Virus record (IMG/VR): IMGVR_UViG_3300007541_004898
Coordinates: 1-22,946 of that record
Strand: one strand, 5' to 3'
Length of the DNA stretch: 22,946 nucleotides
Source of the DNA: a virus
Shown: positions 22,293 through 22,946 of the stretch, in pieces
Position numbering within the stretch: the stretch's first letter is position 1
Layout of the letters: each line of letters opens with the position of its first letter
The notes under the pieces: model-generated
What the model was told of the DNA's origin: nothing
Seen by the model: the letters and a program-made list of their open reading frames with translations, nothing else
The model's database searches: none
Translations under genes and position numbers: made by a program

Positions 22293-22946
22293 TTACCCCA
22301 GTTTTTTCTTAATCCCCTCAATTTCAAGCTGCTGTGCCTTCATTGCTTCAATTAAGAATGCGACCAACTTATCATAATACACTGTTAAGTACTGTTCGTC
22401 AATAGGCGCAGGAGCAACTGCTTCAGGAAGAATTCTTTCGATTTCCTGTGCGTTCACACCAATCTGGCGTTTCTCAGTATCGTATCCAAGTGATGCTGCA
22501 GTTTCGTTGCCATAGAAGTAATACCCACCAATGCTCATCAACTTCTCAATTGGATTGTCGATGTTGCTAACAAAGTTCTTGAGTCGTTCGTCAGAATAGT
22601 ATGCAGTGATGTTATTCGTTGCACGAATTTCGCCAGCAGTACCAGAAGCTGCGGTATTTACGCCAAGCGAGTTGACCTGTGCGTTAGAACCTGTCGTGAA
22701 ACCACCAGCTGCACCCTTCTGACCCTTGGCACCTGCTGGACCTGTTGGACCAGTGGAACCTGTTGCACCCTTAGCACCTGCAGGACCAGTTGGACCAGTG
22801 GAACCTGTTGCACCCTTAGCACCTGCTGGACCAGTTGGACCAGTTGGACCAGTTGGACCAGTGGAACCTGTTGCACCCTTTTGACCCTTAGCACCCGCAG
22901 GACCTGTCGGACCAGCGCCGCCAGTTGGACCAGTTGGACCAGTGGA
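22293..22946 (-). CDS. Collagen-like tail fibre with C-terminal S74 chaperone (partial, N-terminus off window)
   Basis: The last 217 codons of a gene that enters from the right edge; the frame is open to 22946. The first 80 visible residues are G-X-Y repeats ([18 protein letters not shown]), expected to form a collagen-like triple helix. A linker ([20 protein letters not shown]) leads to the intramolecular chaperone of the endosialidase/peptidase S74 type: [11 protein letters not shown] with the expected Ser-Lys pair, [16 protein letters not shown], and a C-terminal helix [20 protein letters not shown]. The chaperone guides trimerisation and probably cuts itself off before the Ser encoded at 22595-22593. 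This is a receptor-facing fibre whose lysines occur in Y positions followed by Gly. Confidence 0.93.
   Translation of the reverse strand, partial: STGPTGPTGGAGPTGPAGAKGQKGATGSTGPTGPTGPTGPAGAKGATGSTGPTGPAGAKGATGSTGPTGPAGAKGQKGAAGGFTTGSNAQVNSLGVNTAASGTAGEIRATNNITAYYSDERLKNFVSNIDNPIEKLMSIGGYYFYGNETAASLGYDTEKRQIGVNAQEIERILPEAVAPAPIDEQYLTVYYDKLVAFLIEAMKAQQLEIEGIKKKLG
22707..22946 (-). repeat. Tandem repeats encoding collagen-like Gly-X-Y triplets
   Basis: Twenty-six consecutive G-X-Y triplets are visible from 22940 down to 22707, after a leading Ser-Thr. They are arranged in 45-base units encoding [15 protein letters not shown] with shorter GPT runs between. Six triplets carry Lys in the Y position (four GAK, two GQK), each followed by Gly. 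Repeats are very similar at the DNA level, so unit number may change by slippage or recombination. The array continues beyond the window. Confidence 0.93.

Noticed and set aside
22658-22894. Minus-strand frame rich in Leu-Val-Gln repeats
   Set aside because: Out-of-frame reading of the collagen-encoding tandem repeats; the Gly-X-Y frame continues into the S74 domain and is the real one.
1-22946. tRNA genes, CRISPR arrays, insertion sequences and attachment sites
   Set aside because: None were seen on reading through the window; absence of tRNAs was judged by eye only and not by a covariance model.

Overview
The window is part of the genome of a T4-like contractile-tailed bacteriophage. All genes I can support lie on the minus strand, so transcription runs from high to low coordinates. 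The identification rests on a syntenic T4-type run of neck, packaging, tail and portal genes (13-14-15-16-17-18-19-20). It is supported by exact T4-type late-promoter octamers (TATAAATA) in front of several operons. Base composition is AT-rich and genes are packed with ATGA/TAATG-type overlaps. No tRNA, CRISPR, integrase, photosynthesis or host gene was seen. The host cannot be named from this sequence; the LPS-type sugar and lipid genes suggest a Gram-negative, probably aquatic, host.

Layout in coordinate order: (1) 1-8368, conserved morphogenesis module: portal (partial), tail tube, tail sheath, large and small terminase, tail completion gp15, neck gp14 and gp13. (2) 8431-9262, two membrane or envelope proteins, possibly lysis related. 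(3) 9266-17811, a tightly coupled glycan/lipid cassette: nucleotidyltransferase-cupin fusion, 2OG-Fe(II) hydroxylase, DUF6165-type protein, GT9-like transferase, sugar 3-aminotransferase-like DegT protein, TauD-like dioxygenase, fatty-acid desaturase, LpxA-like acyltransferase, two more glycosyltransferases, and a paralogue of the first hydroxylase that has lost all its catalytic residues. (4) 17812-18773, a decayed diversity-generating retroelement (DGR): a tail protein with a DUF1566/C-type-lectin-like end that looks like a variable region, then an N-terminal stub of avd, then a frame-shifted C-terminal scrap of what looks like the DGR reverse transcriptase. (5) 18776-22946, a tail-fibre accessory protein, a three-domain protein (GT25 + PLOD-type glycosyltransferase + PLOD-type lysyl hydroxylase), a PKHD-type hydroxylase, and the C-terminal part of a collagen-like tail fibre ending in an S74 intramolecular chaperone.

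The most striking system is region 5. The phage carries, next to a Gly-X-Y fibre with lysines in X-Lys-Gly positions, one polypeptide with counterparts of all three enzymes that animals use to build glucosyl-galactosyl-hydroxylysine on collagen. I infer that the adhesive fibre is hydroxylated and glycosylated by phage enzymes. The second notable system is the DGR relic in region 4: the variable target survives while avd and the reverse transcriptase have been collapsed by an apparent internal deletion.

All functional calls come from reading motifs by eye. No database search was possible.
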